This document shows, in pieces, positions 26,633 to 34,895 of a DNA stretch of 64,000 bases (within the stretch, counting starts at the first letter, position 1; every line of letters starts with the position of its first letter). Source of the stretch: Polynucleobacter sp. MWH-UH35A (lineage in GTDB: Bacteria > Pseudomonadota > Gammaproteobacteria > Burkholderiales > Burkholderiaceae); assembly GCF_018687075.1 (NCBI RefSeq), contig NZ_CP061285.1, positions 1,054,001-1,118,000 on the forward strand, in the 5' to 3' direction. Made by a program: the position numbers and the translations under genes. The notes under the pieces are model-generated. The model did not search any database. It was not told where the DNA came from and saw only the letters and a list, made by a program, of their open reading frames with translations.

Positions 26633-26760
26633 GTGTGCTCTCCTGTAATTTCTTATAATTTTTGAGGCATTTAAATTGCCCCTACTTTTGGTATGATTAT
26701 CTTAAACAAGAATTGATTTATTGCTTTGCAACATAAGTGGGGGGGCAGTAAGATCCTTCA

Positions 26761-27108
26761 ATGATCTATGGCTTCGTACAAATCCTGCTCTTTCAAAGCC
26801 TTGGGGAGCTTGTTTCCAAATTTCTATTACCCACCCTACCCGGTCCGGTGATAGGACTGGTTCTTTTAGTTCTCTGGTTGGTGCTACGCAAAGGGATCAA
26901 CTCTGAGTTAACCATGGTAGCCGATGGCTTTAGCCAGTATCTTGGCCTGTTGTTTGTTCCTGCGGCAGTTGGTGTGGTGCTCTTCTTGCCACAACTCAAA
27001 GCCAATGCGATAGCCATTATTAGCGCTTTAATCGGCAGCGTCATCCTCACGATTGCCTCAAGCGCCTTCGTTGCGCGCTTTCTAAGCAAGAAAGAATCTC
27101 ATGAGTGA
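26761..27108 (+). CDS. lrgA: CidA/LrgA family holin-like protein
   Basis: Small integral membrane protein of 115 residues with four hydrophobic segments, beginning YGFVQILLFQSLGELVSKFL and including GPVIGLVLLVLWLVLRKG and LGLLFVPAAVGVVLFL. The LPGPVIGL and FVPAAVGV motifs are typical of LrgA/CidA/YohJ. Proposed roles are control of murein hydrolases or export of small metabolites (pyruvate in some Bacillus relatives). It overlaps lrgB by eight bases and is divergent from the iorA-sox operon. Confidence 0.9.
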   Translation: MIYGFVQILLFQSLGELVSKFLLPTLPGPVIGLVLLVLWLVLRKGINSELTMVADGFSQYLGLLFVPAAVGVVLFLPQLKANAIAIISALIGSVILTIASSAFVARFLSKKESHE

Positions 27109-27829
27109 AAAGCACTCCATTGTAGAAATTTGGGTCTATTTATCAGGCAGCCCGCTCTTTGCTTTATTTGTTACTCTGGCTGCTTATCAGATTGGATTGA
27201 GTATTTATAAAGCAACACATCAGAATCCCCTTGCCAATCCAGTAGCTATAGCCATTCTGATTGTGGCAAGCATCATTCAATTTATTGAGATGCCTTACTC
27301 CACCTATTTCGAGGGCGCCCAATTTATTCACTTTTTATTAGGCTCGGCAACAGTTTCGCTTGCCATACCAATTTATCGGGGTCTGAGCAGTCTGAAGGGT
27401 AGATCTATCCCTTTAATTGCATCGCTTTGTACGGGCGGCTTGGTCTCAATTATTAGCGCTGTCGGTATAGCAGCTCTCTTAGGCGCAGACTCCAGCATTA
27501 CTGGCGCCATGTATCCCAAATCCGTCACTGCGCCAATTGCCATGGGTATTGCAGAGCGAATCGGTGTCTCGCCCACTCTCACTGCAATCTTTGCAGTGAG
27601 TACCGGAATTCTTGGTGCAATCTTGGCGCCTTTTGTTCTGAATGCATTGGGAATGAAGGCTTGGTGGCAAAGAGGCTTTGCCATTGGTATTGGTGCACAT
27701 GGTATTGGCACCTCACGTGCATTTAGCATTCATCCAGAAGCTGGAACTTATGCCAGCTTAGCCATGGGAATGAACGGCGTGATCAGCGCCGTTGCTATTC
27801 CAGTGATCTATCACCTTTTTAATAAGTGA
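27101..27829 (+). CDS. lrgB: LrgB/CidB family membrane protein
   Basis: 242 residues with about seven membrane segments. The LrgB signature is clear: SSITGAMYPKSVTAPIAMGIAERIGVSPTLTA and GIGAHGIGTSRAF. It partners LrgA, whose stop overlaps its start. The YohK-type function is debated: murein hydrolase regulation or small-acid transport. Convergent with the aminotransferase gene; the 45-base gap shows no clear terminator. Confidence 0.92.
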   Translation: MSEKHSIVEIWVYLSGSPLFALFVTLAAYQIGLSIYKATHQNPLANPVAIAILIVASIIQFIEMPYSTYFEGAQFIHFLLGSATVSLAIPIYRGLSSLKGRSIPLIASLCTGGLVSIISAVGIAALLGADSSITGAMYPKSVTAPIAMGIAERIGVSPTLTAIFAVSTGILGAILAPFVLNALGMKAWWQRGFAIGIGAHGIGTSRAFSIHPEAGTYASLAMGMNGVISAVAIPVIYHLFNK

Positions 27830-27874
27830 TTGATTATTGCTTATTTGAGCCGCTCGAATCTACTTAGCGTCTCA

Positions 27875-29224
27875 TTATTGAATCTTCATTGCCGCATCAA
27901 TTGCATCACCTAAAACACTACACAGAAATTCCACCTCTTCAGGCTTAGAAATAAAAGGTGGCCCAACAGCAATAGATTCGCCTGCTACGCGTACAAGCGC
28001 CCCTCTTTCAATGCAGGCTTCCAGCACTTTCATTGAACGAAGGCCTGGCTTACCAGGGACGGGTTCGAGATCTACAGCGCCCGATAGACCGATGTTTCTA
28101 ATATCCAAAATACCAGACTTTCCTTTTAATGCGTGCAAGCCATTTTCAAGAACAGGTTCAAGCGCTTTAGCGCGATTGACCAAATCATCTGACTCAAAAA
28201 TATCTAAGACCGCATGACCAGCTGCAGTCGGTATCGGGTGACCCGAATAGGTATAGCCGTGAAAGAATTCAATAAGCTGCTCTTGTCCGCCGTTCGCAAT
28301 AATGCTCTCATAAATGTCGCCACGCACAATGACACCGCCTAATGGGATCACACCATTGGTGATGGCCTTAGCAAACGTAATCATGTCAGGCACAACCCCA
28401 AATCGATCAGCGCCAAAGTTAGCACCCAATCGACCGAAGCCTGTAATCACCTCGTCAAATATCAATAAGATGCCGTGCTTAGTACAGATCTCCCGTATCT
28501 TTTGTAAGTAACCTTCAGGCGGAACAATAACGCCAGTAGAGCCTTGCACTGGCTCTAGAATGACTGCAGCAATAGTGTTGGGATCATGAAGGGCAACAAT
28601 CTTTTCCAACTCTTCGGCTAAGTGCGCGCCCCACTTTGGCAGCCCTTTTGAGAAAGCCATTTGCGAGAGATTGAGCGTATGAGGCAAATGATCCACTCCA
28701 GGGATCATCATGCTGGCAAACATCTTGCGATTAGCAACCATACCGCCAACCGAGATTCCACCCATACCCACTCCGTGATAAGCACGATCTCGGCCAATCA
28801 GTCGGATGCGCGATGCATTGCCCATCACACGGTGGTACCCAATTGCAATTTTCAGGGCTGTATCCACAGCCTCTGAACCGGAGTTTGTAAAAAAGACTTT
28901 GTCTAATCCCTTTGGCGCCATTTTGGCAATTCGATTGGCTAGGCTAAAAGTAGCTTCACTGGCCATTTGAAACGCAGGGCAATAGTCCATGGTTTCAAAC
29001 TGCTTCTGAATCGCTGCACCAATCCGTGGATCAGCATGCCCCAATGGGGAGCACCATAACCCTGATAAGCCGTCAAATAGCTTACGACCATGATCATCAA
29101 AGTAGTAAGCTCCTTTAGCGGATTGCATGATCTTCGGATGATGCTGAAAATAGCGATTCGGAGTAAATGGCAGCCAATAGGCCGACATATCAATGCCGCC
29201 AGAGGTCTTAGGTGATGTTGTCAT
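27875..29224 (-). CDS. Class III aminotransferase (omega-amino acid:pyruvate type)
   Basis: PLP enzyme of 449 residues, subgroup of beta-alanine/omega-amino acid transaminases. Motifs: FDGLSGLWCSPLGHADPRIGAAI near the N-terminus, FFTNSGSEAVDTALKIA, the cofactor aspartate in LLIFDEVITGFGRLGANFGADRFGVVPDMITFAKAITNGVIPLGG, with Lys286 as the Schiff base lysine. Likely reaction is transfer of an amino group from a terminal amine (beta-alanine, putrescine-like or taurine-like) to pyruvate. Monocistronic and divergent from the Bug receptor gene; the neighbouring receptor and gamma-glutamyltransferase suggest nitrogen-compound use but do not prove it. Confidence 0.9.
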   Translation of the reverse strand: MTTSPKTSGGIDMSAYWLPFTPNRYFQHHPKIMQSAKGAYYFDDHGRKLFDGLSGLWCSPLGHADPRIGAAIQKQFETMDYCPAFQMASEATFSLANRIAKMAPKGLDKVFFTNSGSEAVDTALKIAIGYHRVMGNASRIRLIGRDRAYHGVGMGGISVGGMVANRKMFASMMIPGVDHLPHTLNLSQMAFSKGLPKWGAHLAEELEKIVALHDPNTIAAVILEPVQGSTGVIVPPEGYLQKIREICTKHGILLIFDEVITGFGRLGANFGADRFGVVPDMITFAKAITNGVIPLGGVIVRGDIYESIIANGGQEQLIEFFHGYTYSGHPIPTAAGHAVLDIFESDDLVNRAKALEPVLENGLHALKGKSGILDIRNIGLSGAVDLEPVPGKPGLRSMKVLEACIERGALVRVAGESIAVGPPFISKPEEVEFLCSVLGDAIDAAMKIQ

Positions 29225-29316
29225 GTGTCTCTCTAATTAATCTTTGTAAGCTAGATTCTGAATTTCTAATACTATAGTACTCATCTCACGTATTCGTCTA
29301 ACAATCGGACCCTTAA

Positions 29317-30306
29317 ATGAACCACCTCAAATCCCTACTTCTGAGTATTTCTGGACTTTTGACTCTTTTAGCTTTTAACAGTACTGCCTCAGCAGCTCCG
29401 GATACGGATTGGCCTAAAAAATCCATTGTTGCGATCGTCTCGTTTCCTGCTGGCGGCTCCACCGATATTTTTGCGCGTAGCGTAACCGCCCCTCTAGCTG
29501 AAGCTTTAGGTCAATCCATTGTGGTTGAGAACAAGCCTGGAGCCGGTGGCATGATTGGCTTACAAGCTGCAGCCAAGGCTGCTCCAGATGGATACACCAT
29601 TCATATCAGTGCCTTGACGAATCAATCGATCTCTTCAGCCCTGTTTAAAAATCCACCGGCTGACTTGCAAAAGGACTTTGCTCCAGTGGCATTAATTGGG
29701 ACGATTCCACATTTAATCGTGGTGAACCCAACCGTACCCGCAAAAAATCTCCCAGAGCTGATTGCATTCATCAAATCTAAAAAGGGTGACTTTAATTATG
29801 CATCCCAAGGTAACGGCAGCCTGTCGCATTTAGAATCCACCCTCTTCATGCAGCGCATTGGCGCCACCGGCACCCATATTCCGTATAAGGGCAGCAGTTT
29901 TGCCTTACCTGACTTGATTGCTGGCAACACCCTCATGATGTTTGATAGCGTGACCGCTTCGCTACCTCATATCCAGAGTGGCAAGCTACGTCCGATTGCG
30001 ATAGCAGCTGCAGAACGCTCTCCTTTGATGCCAAATGTTCCGACATTGGGTCAAGATGGCATGAAGCAATTTGATGTAGAAAATTTCTACGCGGTATATG
30101 TACCAAAAGCTACCTCACCAGCGATCATTGCAAAACTCGAAAAAGAGATTCGGAAAATCTTGACCAATCCGGATTTCAAAGCGCGCATGGCGACCCAAGG
30201 TATTCATCCGCAGTTTGCAAACTCCGAGAAACTCACTGAAATTACTGCCGAAGAAGCAAGCAAATGGGCTAAAGTAGTACAGTCAGCGAATATTAAAGTT
30301 GATTAA
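29317..30306 (+). CDS. Bug/TctC-type periplasmic solute-binding protein
   Basis: 329-residue receptor of the tripartite tricarboxylate transporter (TTT) family. Signal peptide at 1-26 (cleavage near SASAAPDTDWP). Family stretches: VSFPAGGSTDIFARSVTAPLAEALGQSIVVENKPGAGGMIG, DGYTIHISALTNQ, and ENFYAVYVPKATSPAIIAKLEKEI. These proteins bind small carboxylates and related molecules. No TctA or TctB membrane partner is nearby, as is common for the many orphan Bug proteins in Burkholderiales. It precedes the gamma-glutamyltransferase gene by 25 bases and may share a promoter, so the ligand could be a gamma-glutamyl compound or its product. Confidence 0.92.
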   Translation: MNHLKSLLLSISGLLTLLAFNSTASAAPDTDWPKKSIVAIVSFPAGGSTDIFARSVTAPLAEALGQSIVVENKPGAGGMIGLQAAAKAAPDGYTIHISALTNQSISSALFKNPPADLQKDFAPVALIGTIPHLIVVNPTVPAKNLPELIAFIKSKKGDFNYASQGNGSLSHLESTLFMQRIGATGTHIPYKGSSFALPDLIAGNTLMMFDSVTASLPHIQSGKLRPIAIAAAERSPLMPNVPTLGQDGMKQFDVENFYAVYVPKATSPAIIAKLEKEIRKILTNPDFKARMATQGIHPQFANSEKLTEITAEEASKWAKVVQSANIKVD

Positions 30307-30331
30307 GTCTCTATAAATAGATAAGCCCCTT

Positions 30332-31921
30332 ATGTTGATATCCCCACCCTTTGGCGGCGGTCGTGCGCCTGTTCTAGCTAAAAATACTGTTGCGAGCTCT
30401 CAACCCCTAGCGACTCAAGCAGGTATCGAAGCCCTTCAAAATGCAGGCAATGCGGTTGATGCGGCGCTAGCTACCGCAATCACCCTCACCGTTGTTGAGC
30501 CCACAATGAATGGCATCGGCGGCGATGGTTTCGCAATTCTTTGGGACGGCAAAAAGATTCATGGCTTAAATGCTTCTGGTCGTGCGCCAGCGGCCTGGAA
30601 GCCAGAATATTTTGCTGGTAAATCAGCAATGGATCTGATTGGCTGGAACACCGTGACTGTTCCTGGCATGGTTGCCGGCTGGGTAGCACTCTCCAGAAAG
30701 TTTGGGAAACTCCCCTTCGCTCAATTGTTTACACGGGCAATTGACTATGCGGAAAATGGCTTTCCAGTTTCGCCTGTTATCGCCCGCCAATGGCGTGAAG
30801 CGATTCCGATTCTAAAGAATCAACCTGGGTTTGCAGAGTCCTTCTTAATTGATGGCAAGGCGCCTCAAGCGGGGCAGATATGGAAGTACCCTGCTCAAGC
30901 CAAAACTTTAAAAGAAATTGCCACCACTGAAGGAGAGTCTTTTTACAAAGGCCCTCTTGCACAAAGTATGGTGAGCTTTGCGCAAGCGACTGGTGGTTGC
31001 TTCACAATGCAAGATTTTGCTGATAACCAACCGGAATGGGTTGAACCCCTTGCCTTTGACTATGGTGATTACACCTTGTTAGAAATTCCACCGAATGGCT
31101 CAGGTATTGCAGCGCAAATTGCCTTAGGTATTTTGCAGGCCGCCAATGTGAAGCAATATCCAGCCAATTCAGCGCAGCGCATCCATCTGCAGATTGAAGC
31201 AATGCGGATGGCATTTGCCGATGTTTATGCCTATGTGTCTGATGCACGTTCAATGGAAATGCCAGTGACTTCTCTCTTAAATAGAGATTACTTAGCAAGT
31301 CGCGCAGCCATGATAGATCACAGCAAGGCAGGCAGTTACGGTGCTGGCGACCCGCATTCAGGAGGCACGGTTTACCTGTGCGCCGCAGATGCATCTGGCA
31401 TGATGATTTCGTATATCCAATCTAACTTTAAAGGTTTTGGTTCTGGCGTTGTCGCGCCTGGCGGCATTGCTTTTCATAATCGCGGTATGAGTTTTAGACT
31501 TGAAGATGGTCACCCCAATCAAGTTGCTCCAGGTAAGCGCCCTTTCCACACCATTCTTCCTGCGTTCTTAACCAAGAATGGCAAGCCTGCAATGGCGTTT
31601 GGCGTCATGGGCGGCAATATGCAACCACAAGGCCATATTCAGTTCGTGATGCGGTTTGTCGATGAATATCTCAATCCGCAAGCCTGCTCTGATGCTCCGC
31701 GCTGGCGCATTGATGATTTAGGAAAGCTCACTGTTGAAGCGTCAATGCCAGCAAGTGTTGTTGAGGGATTAAAAGCCCTTGGTCATGAAGTTGCCGTGCA
31801 ACCTTCTAACAGCTTAGATTTTGGCAGTGCACAAGCCATTGCCAAATTAACTGAAGATGAAAACTCTGCTTATATCGCGGGTAGTGATCATCGCAGAGAT
31901 GGATTAGCGGCAGGGTTTTAG
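30332..31921 (+). CDS. Gamma-glutamyltransferase family protein
   Basis: Self-cleaving N-terminal nucleophile enzyme of 529 residues. The large-subunit part has SQPLATQAGIEALQNAGNAVDAALATAITLTVVEPTMNGIGGDGFAIL. Cleavage is expected before Thr346 in PHSGG-TVYLCAADASG, which becomes the nucleophile. Later motifs are NRGMSFRL, PFHTILPAFL and FGVMGGNMQPQGH. No signal peptide is visible, which differs from classic periplasmic GGT; cytoplasmic members include acylases and capsule-type enzymes. It could cleave glutathione or other gamma-glutamyl amides. Second gene after an orphan Bug receptor, and convergent with mazF 4 bases away. Confidence 0.9.
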   Translation: MLISPPFGGGRAPVLAKNTVASSQPLATQAGIEALQNAGNAVDAALATAITLTVVEPTMNGIGGDGFAILWDGKKIHGLNASGRAPAAWKPEYFAGKSAMDLIGWNTVTVPGMVAGWVALSRKFGKLPFAQLFTRAIDYAENGFPVSPVIARQWREAIPILKNQPGFAESFLIDGKAPQAGQIWKYPAQAKTLKEIATTEGESFYKGPLAQSMVSFAQATGGCFTMQDFADNQPEWVEPLAFDYGDYTLLEIPPNGSGIAAQIALGILQAANVKQYPANSAQRIHLQIEAMRMAFADVYAYVSDARSMEMPVTSLLNRDYLASRAAMIDHSKAGSYGAGDPHSGGTVYLCAADASGMMISYIQSNFKGFGSGVVAPGGIAFHNRGMSFRLEDGHPNQVAPGKRPFHTILPAFLTKNGKPAMAFGVMGGNMQPQGHIQFVMRFVDEYLNPQACSDAPRWRIDDLGKLTVEASMPASVVEGLKALGHEVAVQPSNSLDFGSAQAIAKLTEDENSAYIAGSDHRRDGLAAGF

Positions 31922-31925
31922 CCCA

Positions 31926-32264
31926 CTAAAGCGCAAATGCTTCCTGCAAAATACCAAGGCTGGCAGATAAGGTTTTAGGATTGCTTCTTCCTATTTTCTT
32001 AACTAAGCGTAATTTATCAATCGATCTAATTTGATCCAAAAGAATAAGCCCCTTTTTTCCATCATGCGTAATGGGCACTCGAAATAAGGCAGGACTACCT
32101 TTGGTGGTCATTGGCGCTACGATTACTGTGCGCAAATGATCGTTTAATTCTTGGGGCGAAACCACAATACATGGTCGCGTCTTTTTAATTTCACTTCCTA
32201 TTGTTGGATCCAAGTTAATGAGCCAGATTTCCCCACGAGAAACAATGCTCTTTACCAAACCCAA
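31926..32264 (-). CDS. mazF: MazF/PemK-type mRNA interferase toxin
   Basis: 112-residue sequence-specific endoribonuclease family. Typical features: RGEIWLINLDPTIGSEIKKTRPCIVVSPQELN, whose arginine/threonine-proline region forms the active site, then TVIVAPMTTKG, the strand FRVPI and the motif GLILLDQIRSIDKLRL. The start lies inside the mazE reading frame (13-base overlap), giving strict coupling to the antitoxin. Cytoplasmic; inhibits translation when MazE is lost. Complete and apparently functional. Confidence 0.93.
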   Translation of the reverse strand: MGLVKSIVSRGEIWLINLDPTIGSEIKKTRPCIVVSPQELNDHLRTVIVAPMTTKGSPALFRVPITHDGKKGLILLDQIRSIDKLRLVKKIGRSNPKTLSASLGILQEAFAL

Positions 32265-32542
32265 TCTCCATCTTCTTTATTTGCAAAATCACCAAGAACC
32301 AATTTATCCTCACCAGACTTAGCCAAGCTTTGGGCATCTTTCGCCCAATGTTCTCTTGCGGCATTTTTAGGCCTACTTAATATGATTTTTTCTCCATCAA
32401 TGGTCATATCCACCACCCCCTCGATTCCAGATTGCTCAAGAATAATCTTTGGAATGACCACACCTTTAGAGTTGCCAATAGCACGAACAGCTACCTGCAA
32501 TGGTGCTTTTGCCTCATCATTTGATTTATGACTTTTATTCAT
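32252..32542 (-). CDS. mazE: MazE/AbrB-type antitoxin
   Basis: 96 residues. The N-terminal swapped-hairpin DNA-binding domain reads QVAVRAIGNSKGVVIPKIILEQSGIEG, the classic SpoVT/AbrB fold, and the acidic C-terminal tail (GDFANKEDGDWVW) is what binds and blocks MazF. First gene of the pair, directly downstream of a promoter whose -10 box lies in a perfect palindrome. A leader of only a few bases is predicted. Confidence 0.92.
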   Translation of the reverse strand: MNKSHKSNDEAKAPLQVAVRAIGNSKGVVIPKIILEQSGIEGVVDMTIDGEKIILSRPKNAAREHWAKDAQSLAKSGEDKLVLGDFANKEDGDWVW

Positions 32543-32543
32543 A

Positions 32544-32581
32544 GTAATAACAATGTTATTACATTAAATCTGATAAGTCAA
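32544..32581 (-). promoter_or_regulatory. mazEF promoter with palindromic operator over the -10 box
   Basis: On the minus strand, TTGACT (32576-32581), a 17-base spacer, then TAACAT (32553-32558). The -10 lies within GTAATAACA-A-TGTTATTAC (32544-32562), a perfect 9+1+9 palindrome that ends one base before the mazE start codon. MazE or the MazEF complex bound here would block RNA polymerase, giving autoregulation. The transcription start would be only about five bases before the ATG. Promoter and operator are read from the sequence; the binding protein is inferred. Confidence 0.75.
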
Positions 32582-32596
32582 TTGAGCACAAAAGCT

Positions 32597-33925
32597 TTAT
32601 TTGGTAGGCAAGCAATTCATATAGAAGCGCTTGATTTCTTGATCACAGCTTACATCTCTGGGCTCAATTGGCCTTTGCAATGTGATTCCCTCAATTGTTT
32701 TGCAACGACTTAAAGCTACATAGACTTGTCCTGAAGCGAATGCGCCTGATGAGAGGTCCACCTTCACTTTATCGAGCGTTTTACCCTGACTCTTGTGAAT
32801 GGTTACAGCCCAAGCCAACATTAACGGTATCTGAACATAAGTGCCAATAATGCTCGGGGAAATCTTTCCCGACATCATGTCGTGATCGTAGCGATAGGAT
32901 TCCCACTGATGGCCCGTTACCTCTACGGTATTTGAGTAAGGGCCGTTCTGCACCATCACCTTTACCTTATCCGGTAGCATCTCTCGCACCACACCAATCG
33001 TGCCATTGACCCAACGCTTCGGAAATCCCGGATCTGTTGCGGTAAACATCACCTTAGCGCCAACCTTCAGTACCAAGTTATTCGGCGAAGGCAGGTTGCG
33101 CTCATCAATATTGAATTTCCCAGTCGACTTGCCAGCATATACTTTGCCTTCAGTCGAAATAGCGCGCAGCCCTGCCCCATTAATTTGATCAGCACGTGCA
33201 TTGGTCGTTGTGAGCGTAATCGTTTGCTCATCTATCTCAGCATCTTTTTTAAAACACTGGGCATTTAAGGTATCGATAGCCTCATCGACATCGTGATTAA
33301 TCCGAATGCGGTTAAGTAAGTCTGCAAAGTGCTCATCCTTTTGGCGAAAGATCTTAGACAGCTCCACCATCGTGACATCTTTACGATGTAAGGCCATCGC
33401 ACAGAAGAAATATGGCCCTTCGTAACCACGATCAGCCAATACCTGCATATCAGCACTAGAGACTACAGGCGGTAATTGGAATAAATCCCCCAAAAACATC
33501 ACCTGAATACCACCAAATGGCTTGCCTTTTTGAGGGCCGTTCTCGCGCAGGAATAAATCCATGGCGTCGACCACATCAGCACGCACCATCGAGATCTCAT
33601 CGATGATGAGCAAACGAATATCTTTATAAAGGCGCTTATCGCGTAGTGGCTTGATATCTTCTTCGGGGAAAATCAATCGCGGCGGCAATCTAAAGAAGGA
33701 GTGGATCGTAACGCCTTTAACTTGAAGTGCCGCAACGCCAGTAGGAGCAACTACTACGACGTTACCAGGGATAGTGTCCCGCAAATAACCGATTAAGGTT
33801 GTTTTACCAGTGCCCGCTTTGCCGCTAACAAAAATATAAGGATCGTGATGCTCGATAGCCTCAATGACCGCCTGATAATCGGGGGTGATTTCAATATCGG
33901 GGGATTGGACGGATGGGGTAGACAT
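32597..33925 (-). CDS. PIF1-like ATP-dependent helicase
   Basis: Superfamily 1B DNA helicase of 442 residues. Walker A is at residues 35-43 (GKAGTGKTT), the 1a region is VVVVAPTGVAALQVKGVTIHSFFRLPPRL, Walker B is LLIIDEISMVRADVV, motif III FLGDLFQLPPVV, and the C-terminal motif AWAVTIHKSQGKTLDKVKVDLSSGAFASGQVYVALSRC. PIF1-like enzymes unwind DNA and G-quadruplexes. It stands between mazEF and a SUMF1-fold gene, 3 bases from the latter, so those two may be one transcript. Cytoplasmic. No partner nuclease is visible. Confidence 0.9.
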   Translation of the reverse strand: MSTPSVQSPDIEITPDYQAVIEAIEHHDPYIFVSGKAGTGKTTLIGYLRDTIPGNVVVVAPTGVAALQVKGVTIHSFFRLPPRLIFPEEDIKPLRDKRLYKDIRLLIIDEISMVRADVVDAMDLFLRENGPQKGKPFGGIQVMFLGDLFQLPPVVSSADMQVLADRGYEGPYFFCAMALHRKDVTMVELSKIFRQKDEHFADLLNRIRINHDVDEAIDTLNAQCFKKDAEIDEQTITLTTTNARADQINGAGLRAISTEGKVYAGKSTGKFNIDERNLPSPNNLVLKVGAKVMFTATDPGFPKRWVNGTIGVVREMLPDKVKVMVQNGPYSNTVEVTGHQWESYRYDHDMMSGKISPSIIGTYVQIPLMLAWAVTIHKSQGKTLDKVKVDLSSGAFASGQVYVALSRCKTIEGITLQRPIEPRDVSCDQEIKRFYMNCLPTK

Positions 33926-33928
33926 CCC

Positions 33929-34714
33929 CTATTGTTTCACGGCATCAGCTACGCAACGAAATCCAATGTAAACCACAGCGATATCACCCGACTTGGATTC
34001 CACATCAGACTCCTGCTGTCTTTCTGGTCCATACCACCATGAGGCGCCACGTGTAATGTATCCACCATTGCGCTCGATTGCAGTCCATTCCCAAACATTC
34101 CCGCCCATGTCAAACAGCCCATTGACACCTGGCTTAGTAGTATTAGTAGTGACATGACCTGTACCACGATTCAATGCTCCTGCTGGCGCCAAACCTTTAT
34201 AGTCGCCACAGCCACTCAAGCAGTGAGAAACTGCTGGATTACTACCACCTGGATAAGCGTAGCGTTGACCTTTTACATATCCAGTTGGAGGATTGATTCT
34301 TTGTTCCAAATACGCAGCGTTAGTCCACTCCGCATCCGTTGGCAAACGCTTGCCATAAAAACGGCAGATGGATTCTGCTTCTTGTTGATTTAAATGAACT
34401 GCTGGCTCAGCATCTTGCGCCTGAACGCCATAAGGCGTCTTCCAGGTCCAACCCGGCTTTTGCACAAAGCCTGCTTCATATGAGAGGCCGCCGCCCTTCT
34501 TTTCTGCTGCGCTAGTGAATCCAGTGGCAGCCGCATACGCCTTGACATCGGCGATATTCATCTCCTTTTGATCCCAAATGAGATTACCGATTCGTACTGT
34601 AGGGATGGTCGAATTGGGGGCGCCTTGACTTGGCGAAGATCTGAGCATGAAATACAGCGCAATAGCTGAAAGCAGCAAACCAAATAGAATTGCAGTGAAA
34701 TCAAATTTTTTCAT
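33929..34714 (-). CDS. Membrane-anchored SUMF1-fold protein
   Basis: 261 residues with an N-terminal membrane segment (FTAILFGLLLSAIALYFML) followed by an FGE-sulfatase (SUMF1/EgtB/PvdO) domain. Motifs: ICRFYGKRLPTDAEW, SHCLSGCGDYKG, GLFDMGGNVWEWT and YITRGASWWYGPE, ending VVYIGFRCVAD. The two C-terminal cysteines of true formylglycine-generating enzymes are not present at RGASWW, so that reaction is unlikely; the domain here probably serves another periplasmic modification or a binding role. Transcribed just upstream of the PIF1-like gene; tRNA-His and its terminator are further upstream. Confidence 0.85.
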   Translation of the reverse strand: MKKFDFTAILFGLLLSAIALYFMLRSSPSQGAPNSTIPTVRIGNLIWDQKEMNIADVKAYAAATGFTSAAEKKGGGLSYEAGFVQKPGWTWKTPYGVQAQDAEPAVHLNQQEAESICRFYGKRLPTDAEWTNAAYLEQRINPPTGYVKGQRYAYPGGSNPAVSHCLSGCGDYKGLAPAGALNRGTGHVTTNTTKPGVNGLFDMGGNVWEWTAIERNGGYITRGASWWYGPERQQESDVESKSGDIAVVYIGFRCVADAVKQ

Positions 34715-34732
34715 GTCAAAAACTGTAATAGA

Positions 34733-34755
34733 AAAAGCTCCACTTGGGAGCTTTT
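34733..34755 (-). terminator. Terminator after tRNA-His
   Basis: Perfect 9-bp stem AAAAGCTCC / GGAGCTTTT around a five-base loop. On the minus strand it is followed by TC and more T. It lies 11 bases past the tRNA-His 3' end. Confidence 0.82.
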
Positions 34756-34766
34756 GAGATCTTGAG

Positions 34767-34843
34767 TGGGGCGAACGACGGGGCTCGAACCCGCGACAAC
34801 CAGAATCACAATCTGGGACTCTACCAACTGAGCTACGTCCGCC
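34767..34843 (-). tRNA. tRNA-His (anticodon GTG)
   Basis: 77 bases including the encoded extra G(-1) and CCA. Acceptor GCGGACG pairs with CGTTCGC (one G-T), G(-1) faces the discriminator C as required for histidyl-tRNA synthetase, and the anticodon stem-loop is CCAGATT-GTG-ATTCTGG. The T arm has GCGGG-TTCGAGC-CCCGT. Confidence 0.96.
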
Positions 34844-34895
34844 ACTGAAGACCTAGATTATAGCTTTTTGGCCAAAATACTGTCAAAAATGCCCT

